DNA of 64,000 bases from Rhizobium sp. RM (GTDB lineage: Bacteria; Pseudomonadota; Alphaproteobacteria; Rhizobiales; Rhizobiaceae): contig NZ_JACAWV010000008.1 of NCBI RefSeq assembly GCF_013390595.1, positions 620,001-684,000 on the forward strand, in the 5' to 3' direction. This document shows positions 9,018 to 16,756 of this stretch, piece after piece. A program made the translations under genes and the position numbers. A model generated the notes under the pieces. The model saw only the letters and a program-made list of their open reading frames with translations, was not told the DNA's origin and did no database searches. Every line of letters begins with the position of its first letter. Position 1 is the first letter of the stretch.

Positions 9018-9248
9018 ATGAAAGAATTGATCCGTACCAACGATGCCGTGCTGTTGTCCTTCGCTGAAAGTCTGATGAAGGATGCAGGTATTCATTGCTT
9101 GATTGCCGACCAGACGATGAGTGTTCTTGAGGGATCACTCGGGTTGCTGCCCCGCCGGTTTCTGGTGGAAGAGGACCGCGCCGATGAGGCGCGCCAGATT
9201 TTCGTGGATGCCGGCCTTGGCGACGAGTTGCGGGAAGAGAAGGCGTGA
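9018..9248 (+). CDS. DUF2007 domain protein (76 aa)
   Basis: A small soluble protein that matches the DUF2007 pattern: N-terminal MKELIRTNDAVLLSFAESLM, a central DAGIHCLIADQ and the end RFLVEEDRADEARQIF. The family is probably a ferredoxin-like signal-transducing fold of unknown partner. Its stop overlaps the GTG start of the next gene (GTGA), indicating translational coupling with the tRNA methyltransferase. Confidence 0.88.
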   Translation: MKELIRTNDAVLLSFAESLMKDAGIHCLIADQTMSVLEGSLGLLPRRFLVEEDRADEARQIFVDAGLGDELREEKA

Positions 9249-10054
9249 CAGGCGTGTCAGGCGAGAAATCCGAGACACTCGACGCTTTTCACCGTGGCCG
9301 CTTTCATGTTCTCCAGCCAAAGGGCAGGGGCCATCGGGCCGGCATGGACGCAATGCTCCTTGCCTCGTTGGTCGCCGATGGAAAGCCGTGTCGCGTGGCT
9401 GATCTTGGTGCAGGTGCGGGGGCTGCCGGCATGGCGGTTGCCGCGCGGCTGGAAAAGGCCGAAGTAACGCTGTTCGAGCGTTCACCTGAAATGGCCGAGT
9501 TTGCACGCCGCAGCCTGGCCCTGGCGGAAAACGCGGCATTTTCCGCGCGCGTCTCCGTGCAGGAGGCGGATGTTACCTTGCGGGCCAAAGCCCGTGCGGA
9601 AGCTGGCCTGCTGAGCGAGCATTTCGACCACGTCATCATGAACCCGCCTTACAACGATGCCGGCGACCGGAAGACGCCGGATGCGCTGAAGGCTGAAGCG
9701 CATGCCATGACGGAAGGACTGTTCGAAGACTGGATCAGAACGGCCGGTGCGATTACGGTGTCGGGTGGGCAGCTTTCGCTTATTTCCCGGCCGCAGTCGG
9801 TGGCCGAGATCATTGCCGCCTGCGGACGCCGGTTCGGCGGCATGGAGATCACCCTCATTCATCCCCGCCCGGGAGAAGATGCCGTCCGCATGCTGGTCAC
9901 AGCCATAAAGGGGTCTCGGGCGCGACTGTCCTTTCGGGCGCCACTTGTCATGCATCAGGAGGATAACCACGCCTTCACATCCGTCGTAGATGACCTGAAT
10001 AACGGCCGTATCGCTTATGTCCGCAACATCAACACAATGGGTCGCAACAGATAA
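9245..10054 (+). CDS. tRNA1(Val) adenine-N6 methyltransferase family (269 aa)
   Basis: This is an SAM-dependent N6-adenine methyltransferase of the TrmN6/YfiC type. VADLGAGAGAAGMAVA is the SAM-binding loop and VIMNPPYND contains the NPPY catalytic motif of amino-group methyltransferases. The expected substrate is A37 of tRNA-Val, by family analogy. The start is the GTG at 9245 inside the GTGA overlap with the DUF2007 gene. The adjacent LQPKGRGHRAGMDAMLLA segment is characteristic of this family. Confidence 0.9.
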   Translation: MTGVSGEKSETLDAFHRGRFHVLQPKGRGHRAGMDAMLLASLVADGKPCRVADLGAGAGAAGMAVAARLEKAEVTLFERSPEMAEFARRSLALAENAAFSARVSVQEADVTLRAKARAEAGLLSEHFDHVIMNPPYNDAGDRKTPDALKAEAHAMTEGLFEDWIRTAGAITVSGGQLSLISRPQSVAEIIAACGRRFGGMEITLIHPRPGEDAVRMLVTAIKGSRARLSFRAPLVMHQEDNHAFTSVVDDLNNGRIAYVRNINTMGRNR

Positions 10055-10143
10055 ATATCGCAAACCCACTGCGTTAGAACCATTGTGTTTTCCGGCGCGA
10101 TACATACATCGGTTCGGAACAGAGTGGTTTGAGTGAGGATTTA

Positions 10144-11013
10144 ATGGCCGGTTTTCTGAAGCGTCTGGTGCCGAAGCGGTTTCGCAAGCAGGAGACGGTT
10201 ATTCCCGTGGTGCGCATGCATGGTGCGATCATGGCCGGTGGCAGCCAGTTCCGGCCTGCTCTCAACCTCGCGTCCTACGCGCCGCTTCTGGACAAGGCGT
10301 TTTCCATGAAGGACGCGCCTGTTGTCGCCATCTCGCTCAACTCGCCGGGCGGTTCGCCGGTGCAGTCGCGTATGATCTACAATCGCATCCGCCAGCTTGC
10401 CGAGGAAAAGAACAAGAAGGTTCTGATCTTCGTCGAGGACGTCGCGGCCTCCGGCGGTTACATGATTGCGCTGGCTGGTGATGAGATCATCGCCGATCCG
10501 ACATCCATTGTTGGCTCCATCGGCGTGGTGTCCGGCGGCTTCGGTTTTCCCGATATGCTGAAGAAGATCGGTATCGAGCGACGCGTTTACACGGCCGGTG
10601 AAAACAAGGTCATCCTCGATCCGTTCCAGCCTGAAAAGGAAGGCGATATCGAGTATCTGAAGTCACTTCAGGTCGAAATCCACAATGTTTTCATCGATAT
10701 GGTGAAGATGCGTCGTGGCGCAAAGCTGAAAGATGAGCCGACGATTTTCTCAGGACTGTTCTGGACAGGTATGCGTGGCCTTGATCTCGGCCTTATCGAC
10801 GGGCTCGGCGACATGAAGGATGTCCTGCGCCGCCGTTACGGCGACAAGGTGAAGCTGCAGCTCATTTCCGGTGCCCGTTCCCTGTTCGGCAAAAAAGTGC
10901 CGGGCGTTGATGCCGCTCTTGGCATGAATGCCGAACGTCTCGCCGCAGGTGCGGTGTCGGGGCTTGCCGAGGTCGCCGAAGAAAAGGCATTGTGGTCCCG
11001 TTACGGCCTATGA
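10144..11013 (+). CDS. S49 family (SppA/SohB-like) serine peptidase (289 aa)
   Basis: Single-domain member of the signal-peptide-peptidase A family. The nucleophile is Ser103 in DVAASGGYMIALAGDE and the partner Lys is probably K155 in YTAGENKVIL. SLNSPGGSPVQS forms the oxyanion region. There is no obvious transmembrane anchor, so it may be cytoplasmic. ATG 10144 is preached by GAGG six bases before it; an in-frame TTG at 10129 lies upstream of that site. It is followed by a small membrane protein gene 25 bases later. Confidence 0.9.
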   Translation: MAGFLKRLVPKRFRKQETVIPVVRMHGAIMAGGSQFRPALNLASYAPLLDKAFSMKDAPVVAISLNSPGGSPVQSRMIYNRIRQLAEEKNKKVLIFVEDVAASGGYMIALAGDEIIADPTSIVGSIGVVSGGFGFPDMLKKIGIERRVYTAGENKVILDPFQPEKEGDIEYLKSLQVEIHNVFIDMVKMRRGAKLKDEPTIFSGLFWTGMRGLDLGLIDGLGDMKDVLRRRYGDKVKLQLISGARSLFGKKVPGVDAALGMNAERLAAGAVSGLAEVAEEKALWSRYGL

Positions 11014-11038
11014 TGTTTCGGGAATAAAGCTTTTTCTG

Positions 11039-11233
11039 ATGGCACAGCTCATTACAATTTTCATTCTGGTGGTTGGGGCCATCATTCTCTATCGCCGCTT
11101 CGTCAGCGACGCGCAAAAGCTGACGGCGAAGTCCCGTCAGCGCGAAAAAGAACGCGAAACCGGAGCGATCGGTACGCTCGTCAAGGACCCTGAAACCGGC
11201 GAATACCGTGTGAAACGAGAAGACGAGCCGTAA
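11039..11233 (+). CDS. Small single-span membrane protein (64 aa)
   Basis: N-terminal helix LITIFILVVGAIILYRRFV is a clear membrane segment, followed by a basic Lys/Arg-rich coil and the tail LVKDPETGEYRVKREDEP. I do not recognise a characterised family. It is 25 bases behind the S49 peptidase gene on the same strand, so the two may act together at the membrane. The tail resembles short conserved hypothetical proteins of rhizobia. Confidence 0.75.
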   Translation: MAQLITIFILVVGAIILYRRFVSDAQKLTAKSRQREKERETGAIGTLVKDPETGEYRVKREDEP

Positions 11234-11296
11234 GCGGGCACCAAGGTGCATAAATCCTTGACCCCTTGGCTTTGGCATGGCACCTGTCCGCATCCG

Positions 11297-11316
11297 AAGT
11301 AAGTCAATGCTTACTT
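11297..11316. repeat. Inverted repeat upstream of glyQ
   Basis: AAGTAAG (11297-11303) and CTTACTT (11310-11316) form a 7-bp inverted repeat with a 6-base loop. CCCTTTTT follows, 19 bases before the proposed glyQ ATG. It could be a weak terminator of the upstream unit or an operator for glyQ. The sequence alone does not decide. Confidence 0.45.
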
Positions 11317-11334
11317 ACCCTTTTTAGAGCTGCG

Positions 11335-12291
11335 ATGACTGCAATGACCGATGTTCCAGACCATATGAACCCCAAGCGTTCTTTTCAGGCGCTGATCCTG
11401 ACGCTGCATAACTACTGGGCCGACAAGGGCTGCGCGGTTCTGCAGCCTTACGATATGGAAGTGGGCGCCGGTACATTCCATCCTGCAACGACGCTGCGCG
11501 CGCTCGGACCGAAGCCGTGGAAGGCAGCCTACGTGCAGCCATCGCGGCGCCCGTCTGACGGTCGTTACGGTGAAAACCCGAACCGTCTGCAGCATTATTA
11601 TCAGTATCAGGTGATCCTGAAGCCGAACCCGTCCAACCTCCAGGAACTCTATCTCGGTTCGCTGAAGGCCATCGGCCTTGATCCGCTGCTGCACGATGTG
11701 CGTTTTGTCGAAGACGATTGGGAAAGCCCGACGCTGGGTGCCTGGGGGCTGGGTTGGGAATGCTGGTGCGACGGCATGGAAGTGTCGCAGTTCACCTACT
11801 TCCAGCAGGTGTGCGGTATCGAATGCTCCCCGGTTGCCGGAGAACTGACCTACGGTCTGGAGCGTCTGGCGATGTATGTTCAGGGCGTTGATAACGTCTA
11901 TGACCTGAACTTCAATGGCCGCGAGGGCGACGAGAAGATCTCCTATGGCGATGTCTTCCTCCAGGCGGAGCAGGAGTATTCGCGGCACAACTTCGAATTC
12001 GCCGATACGGCCATGCTGTATCGTCACTTCATCGACGCGGAAAAGGAATGCCAGGCCCTGCTCGCTGCCGGTGCACCGGGCGATTCCGGTGCTCTGCACA
12101 AATGCGTTCTGCCTGCCTATGACCAGTGCATCAAGGCAAGCCATGTCTTCAACCTGCTCGATGCGCGCGGCGTGATTTCGGTGACTGAACGTCAGAGCTA
12201 CATTCTGCGGGTGCGGACGCTGGCAAAGGCATGCGGCGAAGCTTTCCTGCTGACGGATGCAGGTGGTGCGAACTGGAACAAGGCCGCCTGA
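11335..12291 (+). CDS. glyQ: Glycyl-tRNA synthetase alpha subunit (318 aa)
   Basis: Catalytic subunit of the bacterial alpha2beta2 GlyRS, which charges tRNA-Gly. The sequence is highly conserved: [29 protein letters not shown] (shown in part), then [20 protein letters not shown], and the class II motif region [19 protein letters not shown]. Three in-frame ATGs at 11335, 11344 and 11365 are possible; 11335 ([11 protein letters not shown]) is chosen. The beta subunit gene glyS is not adjacent: it lies 4.5 kb downstream, after lemA, aroA, DUF2207 and DUF559 genes. Confidence 0.95.
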   Translation: MTAMTDVPDHMNPKRSFQALILTLHNYWADKGCAVLQPYDMEVGAGTFHPATTLRALGPKPWKAAYVQPSRRPSDGRYGENPNRLQHYYQYQVILKPNPSNLQELYLGSLKAIGLDPLLHDVRFVEDDWESPTLGAWGLGWECWCDGMEVSQFTYFQQVCGIECSPVAGELTYGLERLAMYVQGVDNVYDLNFNGREGDEKISYGDVFLQAEQEYSRHNFEFADTAMLYRHFIDAEKECQALLAAGAPGDSGALHKCVLPAYDQCIKASHVFNLLDARGVISVTERQSYILRVRTLAKACGEAFLLTDAGGANWNKAA

Positions 12292-12375
12292 GGATTTATG
12301 ATCGTCAGGTGATGACGGCGGTTCAGACACGCACTATCGTGTCACCCGCCAAGGTTTCATGAGGGGGGATCTGAA

Positions 12376-12927
12376 ATGTTCATCACGTTGGCAATCATCG
12401 CGGCGATCGCGCTCTATGTGGTCTTCATCTATAACGGCCTCGTCAAGGCGCGGCAGATGAAGGAAGAGGCTTGGTCCGGCATCGACGTGCAGTTGAAGCG
12501 CCGCGCTGACCTGATCCCCAACCTGATCGAGACTGTCAAAGGTTACGCCGCGCATGAAAAGAGCACCTTCGAAGAGGTGATCGCCATGCGCAACCGCGCA
12601 CAGGCCGTGCCGGCTGGCGATGTGGAAGGCCGCGCCCAGGCGGAAGGCCTGCTGTCGCAGGCCCTTGGCAAACTCTTTGCTCTGGCGGAAGCCTATCCCG
12701 ATCTCAAGGCCAACACCAACTTTCTGGAATTGCAGCGCTCGCTTGAGACCATCGAGGGCGAAATCCAGATGTCGCGCCGTTATTACAACGGTGCCGCACG
12801 CGATCTGAACGTGAAGGTGGAGAGCTTCCCCTCCAATCTGGTGGCTGGACAGTTCGGCTTTGCAAAAGCCCCTTACTTCGAAATTGAAAACCCGGCCGAC
12901 CGTGCCGTGCCCACCGTAAAATTCTGA
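12376..12927 (+). CDS. LemA family protein (183 aa)
   Basis: A single N-terminal membrane helix (FITLAIIAAIALYVVFIYNGLV) is followed by the conserved LemA segment WSGIDVQLKRRADLIPNLIE and a helical domain ending in FGFAKAPYFEI. LemA proteins are widespread and of uncertain function. They often sit beside DUF2207 membrane proteins, and a DUF2207 gene does occur nearby at 14281. Here aroA lies between the two. A G-rich ribosome-binding site (GAGGGGGG) precedes the ATG. Confidence 0.93.
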   Translation: MFITLAIIAAIALYVVFIYNGLVKARQMKEEAWSGIDVQLKRRADLIPNLIETVKGYAAHEKSTFEEVIAMRNRAQAVPAGDVEGRAQAEGLLSQALGKLFALAEAYPDLKANTNFLELQRSLETIEGEIQMSRRYYNGAARDLNVKVESFPSNLVAGQFGFAKAPYFEIENPADRAVPTVKF

Positions 12928-12978
12928 CCTTTCCGCCCGTTCTCATCGCGCGGCAGAACCAATGCAGAAAAAAGACCC

Positions 12979-14256
12979 ATGATTGAATTGACCATCACAC
13001 CGCCCGGCCATCCGCTTTCCGGCAGGGTAGAGCCGCCCGGCTCGAAATCGATCACCAACCGCGCGCTTCTGCTTGCCGGTCTAGCGAAAGGCAAAAGCCG
13101 TCTCACCGGTGCCCTGAAAAGCGACGATACGCTTTACATGGCGGAAGCGCTGCGGGCGATGGGCGTCAAAGTCACTGAACCTGATGCGACGACCTTTGTG
13201 GTGGAGAGTACAGGTGTTCTCCAGCAGCCGGAGAAACCGCTGTTTCTCGGAAACGCCGGTACGGCCACGCGCTTTCTCACCGCCGCTGCGGCGCTTGTGA
13301 ACGGGGCCGTCATCGTTGACGGCGACGAACACATGCGCAAACGGCCGATCATGCCGCTGGTTGATGCGTTACGGTCCCTCGGTATCGAGGCGGATGCGCC
13401 AACCGGCTGCCCGCCGGTGACGGTGTGTGGCAAGGGCAACGGCTTCCCGAAGGAAAGCGTCACCATCGACGCCAATCTCTCCAGCCAGTATGTCTCGGCG
13501 CTTTTGATGGCTGCCGCCTGCGGCGACAAGCCTGTCGACATTATTCTGGCCGGTGAAGAAATCGGTGCGAAGGGTTATATCGACCTGACCACCGCTGCCA
13601 TGGAAGCTTTTGGCGGCAAGGTTGAACGGGTCAGCAATGCCATATGGCGCGTGCATCCGACGGGTTACAAGGCCACCGATTTTCACATCGAACCGGATGC
13701 CTCCGCTGCGACCTATCTCTGGGGCGCCGAACTGCTGACCGGTGGCAGGATCGATATCGGAACGCCGGCCGAAAAGTTCACGCAGCCGGACGCCAAGGCC
13801 TATGACGTCATGGCACAGTTCCCGAACCTGCCGGCCGAAATCGACGGCTCCCAGATGCAGGACGCTATCCCGACCATCGCTGTTCTGGCTGCATTCAACG
13901 AAACGCCGGTGCGTTTCGTCGGTATTGCCAACCTGCGCGTCAAGGAGTGCGACCGTATCCGTGCCGTCTCGCTCGGGCTCAATGAAATTCGGCAGGGACT
14001 GGCGCATGAAGAAGGCGACGACCTGATCGTGCACGCCGATCCGGCGCTGGCAGGCCAGACAGTCAAGGCTTCTATCGATACCTTTGCCGATCACCGCATC
14101 GCCATGAGCTTCGCACTGGCAGCATTGAAGATCGGCGGTATCGCCATTCAGAACCCGGCCTGCGTGGGTAAGACTTATCCGGGCTACTGGAAGGCGCTCG
14201 CCTCGCTTGGCGTCGATTATAGCGAAAAGGACAGCGCTGCCGAACCGCAGCATTAA
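12979..14256 (+). CDS. aroA: 3-phosphoshikimate 1-carboxyvinyltransferase (EPSP synthase, 425 aa)
   Basis: Sixth enzyme of the shikimate pathway. It matches the E. coli-like (class I) layout: PPGSKSITNRALL supplies the K22/S23/R27 equivalents, LGNAGTATRF the PEP loop, MRKRPIMPLVDAL the R124 equivalent, SSQYVSALLM the S169/S170/Q171 equivalents, QDAIPTIAVLAA the D313 equivalent, LRVKECDRI E341/R344, ADHRIAMSF R386, and GKTYPGYW K411. The residue matching E. coli Pro101 is Phe. Agrobacterium normally also encodes a class II EPSP synthase elsewhere, so this may be a second copy; that is inference. It lies between lemA and DUF2207 on the same strand. Confidence 0.93.
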   Translation: MIELTITPPGHPLSGRVEPPGSKSITNRALLLAGLAKGKSRLTGALKSDDTLYMAEALRAMGVKVTEPDATTFVVESTGVLQQPEKPLFLGNAGTATRFLTAAAALVNGAVIVDGDEHMRKRPIMPLVDALRSLGIEADAPTGCPPVTVCGKGNGFPKESVTIDANLSSQYVSALLMAAACGDKPVDIILAGEEIGAKGYIDLTTAAMEAFGGKVERVSNAIWRVHPTGYKATDFHIEPDASAATYLWGAELLTGGRIDIGTPAEKFTQPDAKAYDVMAQFPNLPAEIDGSQMQDAIPTIAVLAAFNETPVRFVGIANLRVKECDRIRAVSLGLNEIRQGLAHEEGDDLIVHADPALAGQTVKASIDTFADHRIAMSFALAALKIGGIAIQNPACVGKTYPGYWKALASLGVDYSEKDSAAEPQH

Positions 14257-14280
14257 ATTGGTTTAAGGAGGGTCGCCCCG

Positions 14281-16218
14281 TTGAAGATCGTCGCCGCAAG
14301 ACTTCTCGCGCTGTTCGTCTTCCTCGGCGTGGCCTTTCCCGCCTTTGCCGAAGAATTCATTCGCTCCTATCACTCTGTCGTGGAAATCGCCGGGAACGGC
14401 GGGCTGACGGTTACCGAAACCATCACGGCCCGTGCGGAAGGTCAGAACATCAAACGCGGAATTTTTCGCGATTTCCCGCTTTATGCGCTGGATGCGAACA
14501 ACCGGCGCACCAAGGTGGATTTCAACGTTGTGTCCGTCGAGCGTGACGGGGCGCCGGAAAACTGGCGCACCGAAAACATCGATGGCGGTATCCGTATCTA
14601 CACCGGCAGCGCTGACCGATTTCTGGCGACCGGCGAACATATCTTCCAGATCACCTACACGACCGCACGGCAAATCCGTTATTTCGATGACTACGACGAA
14701 CTGACCTGGAATGTCACCGGCAATGGCTGGCAGTTTCCGATGGGTGAAATATCCGCAACCATTGTTCTGCCGGATGGGGTGCGTGCGACCGATACCGCCG
14801 TCTTTACCGGCGCTTACGGCGAAAAGGGCTCAGATGCCCGTGTTCTGAACGAAGGAAACGAGGTGTTCTTCGCCTCTTCGCGTCCGTTCTCGGTCGGTGA
14901 AGGCATGACCATCGCAGTTAAGTTGCCGAAGGGCGCAATCGCTGCCCCCGATTCTTCGCAGGAAGCGGGCTGGTGGCTGCGCGACAATCTGGCGATCCTG
15001 CTTTCGGGCGGTGGGTTGTTGGCCGTCCTGCTCTATTATCTGCGGGCCTGGTTCGCCGTCGGGCGTGATCCGGCCAAGGGTGTTATCGTTCCACGCTGGG
15101 ATGCTCCGGATGGGCTTTCGCCCGCACTGGTCAATTACGTCGACAACAAGGGCTTCTCCGGCGCGGGCTGGACGGCGCTTTCGGCATCCGCCCTTGATCT
15201 TGCGGTCAAGGGCTATGTGGTTCTCGAAGACCTGAAGACGTCCATCGTCATTCGCCGGACTGAGAAACAGCAGGGTGGGGAGTTGCCTATAGGGCAGAAG
15301 ACGCTGCTCTCTTCCATCGGCGGACCGGGTACAACGCTGACCATCGACAAGGCGCATGGCACGCAAGTCGAGACCGTTGGAAAACAGTTTCGCGCGGCCA
15401 TCGAAAAGGAACATCGCGGCAAATACTACAAGAGCAATGCTGGCTACACGATATTCGGCATCATTCTCAGCATCGTCATTGTCGTCACGACATTGGTGTT
15501 TGGGGAACTTGATGAAAGTGCCATCGCCGCTGTCCTGGTATTCGGTTTCTTTGCGTTTTTTTTCAGCATTCTGTCGATTGGTATCGGCAGGCAGTTTTCG
15601 CGGGGCGCACCGTTGCGCAAACGGATCGGTGGCATCGTCATGCTGGCTTTCGCCGGTTTTGTCGCCTTCTCTGCCATCGGCGGTATCGCCACGCAGGTGC
15701 TGCTGGATGTGACACATGACACGAAGTCGCTGGCGCTTGCCGCGATGGGTGGCATCGTGCTTGTGAACGCTCTTTTCCTGTTCCTGATGGGAGCACCCAC
15801 GCCGCTCGGCCGCAAGCTGATGGATGGCATAGAAGGGCTGCGCACCTATCTGACGCTCGCCGAAAAGGACCGGATGAACCTGCGCGAAGCGCCAACGATG
15901 TCACCGCAGCATTTCGAAACTCTGTTACCCTATGCGGTGGCGCTCGGTGTCGAAAAGCCATGGAGCCGCACGTTCGAAACATGGCTTGCAACTGCTGCGG
16001 CCGGTGCGGCTGTGGCGAGCTATGCGCCCGGCTGGTACGCCGGGGGGCATTACGGCAGTTTCGGCGATCGGATTGGTGGCTTCTCCTCGTCGATGGCAAA
16101 CACCATCGCCTCCACCATCCCGCAGCCGGTCAGCTCTTCCGGCTCCAGCTTTTCCGGTGGTGGCGGAGGTGGTTTTTCCGGTTCCGGCGGCGGCGGTGGC
16201 GGTGGTGGAGGGTGGTAA
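14281..16218 (+). CDS. DUF2207 membrane protein (645 aa)
   Basis: A TTG start at 14281 is preceded by AAGGAGG about 9 bases upstream. A signal peptide (LLALFVFLGVAFPAFA) leads into an extracytoplasmic beta-rich domain beginning EFIRSYHSVVEI. One helix near residues 238-255 follows, and then a cluster of three or four helices between residues about 390 and 505. The C-terminus is almost pure glycine and serine (GGGGGGFSGSGGGGGGGGGW), as in many DUF2207 proteins. Function is unknown; it commonly accompanies LemA. The downstream palindromic repeat module begins 14 bases after its stop. Confidence 0.9.
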   Translation: MKIVAARLLALFVFLGVAFPAFAEEFIRSYHSVVEIAGNGGLTVTETITARAEGQNIKRGIFRDFPLYALDANNRRTKVDFNVVSVERDGAPENWRTENIDGGIRIYTGSADRFLATGEHIFQITYTTARQIRYFDDYDELTWNVTGNGWQFPMGEISATIVLPDGVRATDTAVFTGAYGEKGSDARVLNEGNEVFFASSRPFSVGEGMTIAVKLPKGAIAAPDSSQEAGWWLRDNLAILLSGGGLLAVLLYYLRAWFAVGRDPAKGVIVPRWDAPDGLSPALVNYVDNKGFSGAGWTALSASALDLAVKGYVVLEDLKTSIVIRRTEKQQGGELPIGQKTLLSSIGGPGTTLTIDKAHGTQVETVGKQFRAAIEKEHRGKYYKSNAGYTIFGIILSIVIVVTTLVFGELDESAIAAVLVFGFFAFFFSILSIGIGRQFSRGAPLRKRIGGIVMLAFAGFVAFSAIGGIATQVLLDVTHDTKSLALAAMGGIVLVNALFLFLMGAPTPLGRKLMDGIEGLRTYLTLAEKDRMNLREAPTMSPQHFETLLPYAVALGVEKPWSRTFETWLATAAAGAAVASYAPGWYAGGHYGSFGDRIGGFSSSMANTIASTIPQPVSSSGSSFSGGGGGGFSGSGGGGGGGGGW

Positions 16219-16231
16219 CGCCAAGCCGCTG

Positions 16232-16280
16232 TTCACCTCCCCCTTGAGGGGAGGTCGTCGCGCAAGCGACGGGTGGGGCT
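16232..16280 (+). repeat. Palindromic module A, left of the DUF559 gene
   Basis: Two adjacent hairpins. The first pairs CCTCCCC (16236-16242) with GGGGAGG (16248-16254). The second is CGTCGC-GCAA-GCGACG (16256-16271), which has a GNRA-type tetraloop. The outer arms are CACC (16234-16237) and GGTGGGG (16272-16278). The module is the inverted counterpart of module B at 16694-16744, with the same order of parts when read on the other strand. Confidence 0.8.
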
Positions 16281-16299
16281 GGTAAAAGGGGAGGGCTCG

Positions 16300-16755
16300 T
16301 TGGTCCGTCAATTATCGCCGCTTGATCGCTTCAAAAAAGCGAACGCACGCCGTCTTCGCCTTGAGATGACAGATGCAGAACGGTATTTGTGGTCTCATCT
16401 CTGGCGTATTCCGGTTGAGCATACACATTTTCGCAGGCAAGTACCGATTGGGCCTTACTTTGCTGACTTCGCCTGCCATAAATTTCGTCTTGTCATTGAA
16501 CTCTATGGAAGTCAGCACGCTGAAGAGCGCGCCAGACGCTATGATGAAAAACGAACGGACTTTCTGCGAAGTGCAGGTTACCGTGTGGTTCGTTTCTGGA
16601 ACCATGACGTGCTGAAAGAGCTGGAATCGGTGCTGGATACGATATTTGCAATTGTGCAAGAGCAGCAAATTTTGCTAGCAGAGGCCAGTCTAATTCACCC
16701 CACCCCGGCACAAAGTGCCGACCCTCCCCCTGAAGGGGAGGGTGAGGAAAACTGA
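16300..16755 (+). CDS. DUF559 Vsr-like endonuclease-fold protein (151 aa)
   Basis: Matches the DUF559 family, which has the Vsr/PD-(D/E)XK restriction-endonuclease fold. The segment [19 protein letters not shown], then [10 protein letters not shown], supplies the acidic residues D56 and E68 and the trailing QH. After that come [20 protein letters not shown] and [10 protein letters not shown], also typical. No cellular role is established for the family. The preferred start is TTG 16300, with AGGGGAGGG five bases upstream. A GTG at 16273 is inside palindromic module A. The last 20 codons ([20 protein letters not shown]) are encoded by palindromic module B. The ORF ends one base before the glyS ATG. 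Confidence 0.88.
   Translation: MVRQLSPLDRFKKANARRLRLEMTDAERYLWSHLWRIPVEHTHFRRQVPIGPYFADFACHKFRLVIELYGSQHAEERARRYDEKRTDFLRSAGYRVVRFWNHDVLKELESVLDTIFAIVQEQQILLAEASLIHPTPAQSADPPPEGEGEEN
16694..16744 (+). repeat. Palindromic module B, right of the DUF559 gene
   Basis: Inverted partner of module A. It has a CACCCCACC arm, the hairpin CGGCAC-AAA-GTGCCG (16706-16720), then ACCCTCCCC (16721-16729) pairing with GGGGAGGGT (16735-16743). It overlaps the 3' end of the DUF559 reading frame and supplies the purine-rich GGGGAGGGTGAGG just before glyS. Stem sequences differ from module A in the short GC hairpin but pair within themselves, which points to selection for structure. Confidence 0.8.
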
Positions 16756-16756
16756 T

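Noticed and set aside
10116..10143. GGAAC-N19-TT upstream of the S49 peptidase gene
   Set aside because: The -10 would fall on the ribosome-binding site next to the ATG, leaving no leader.
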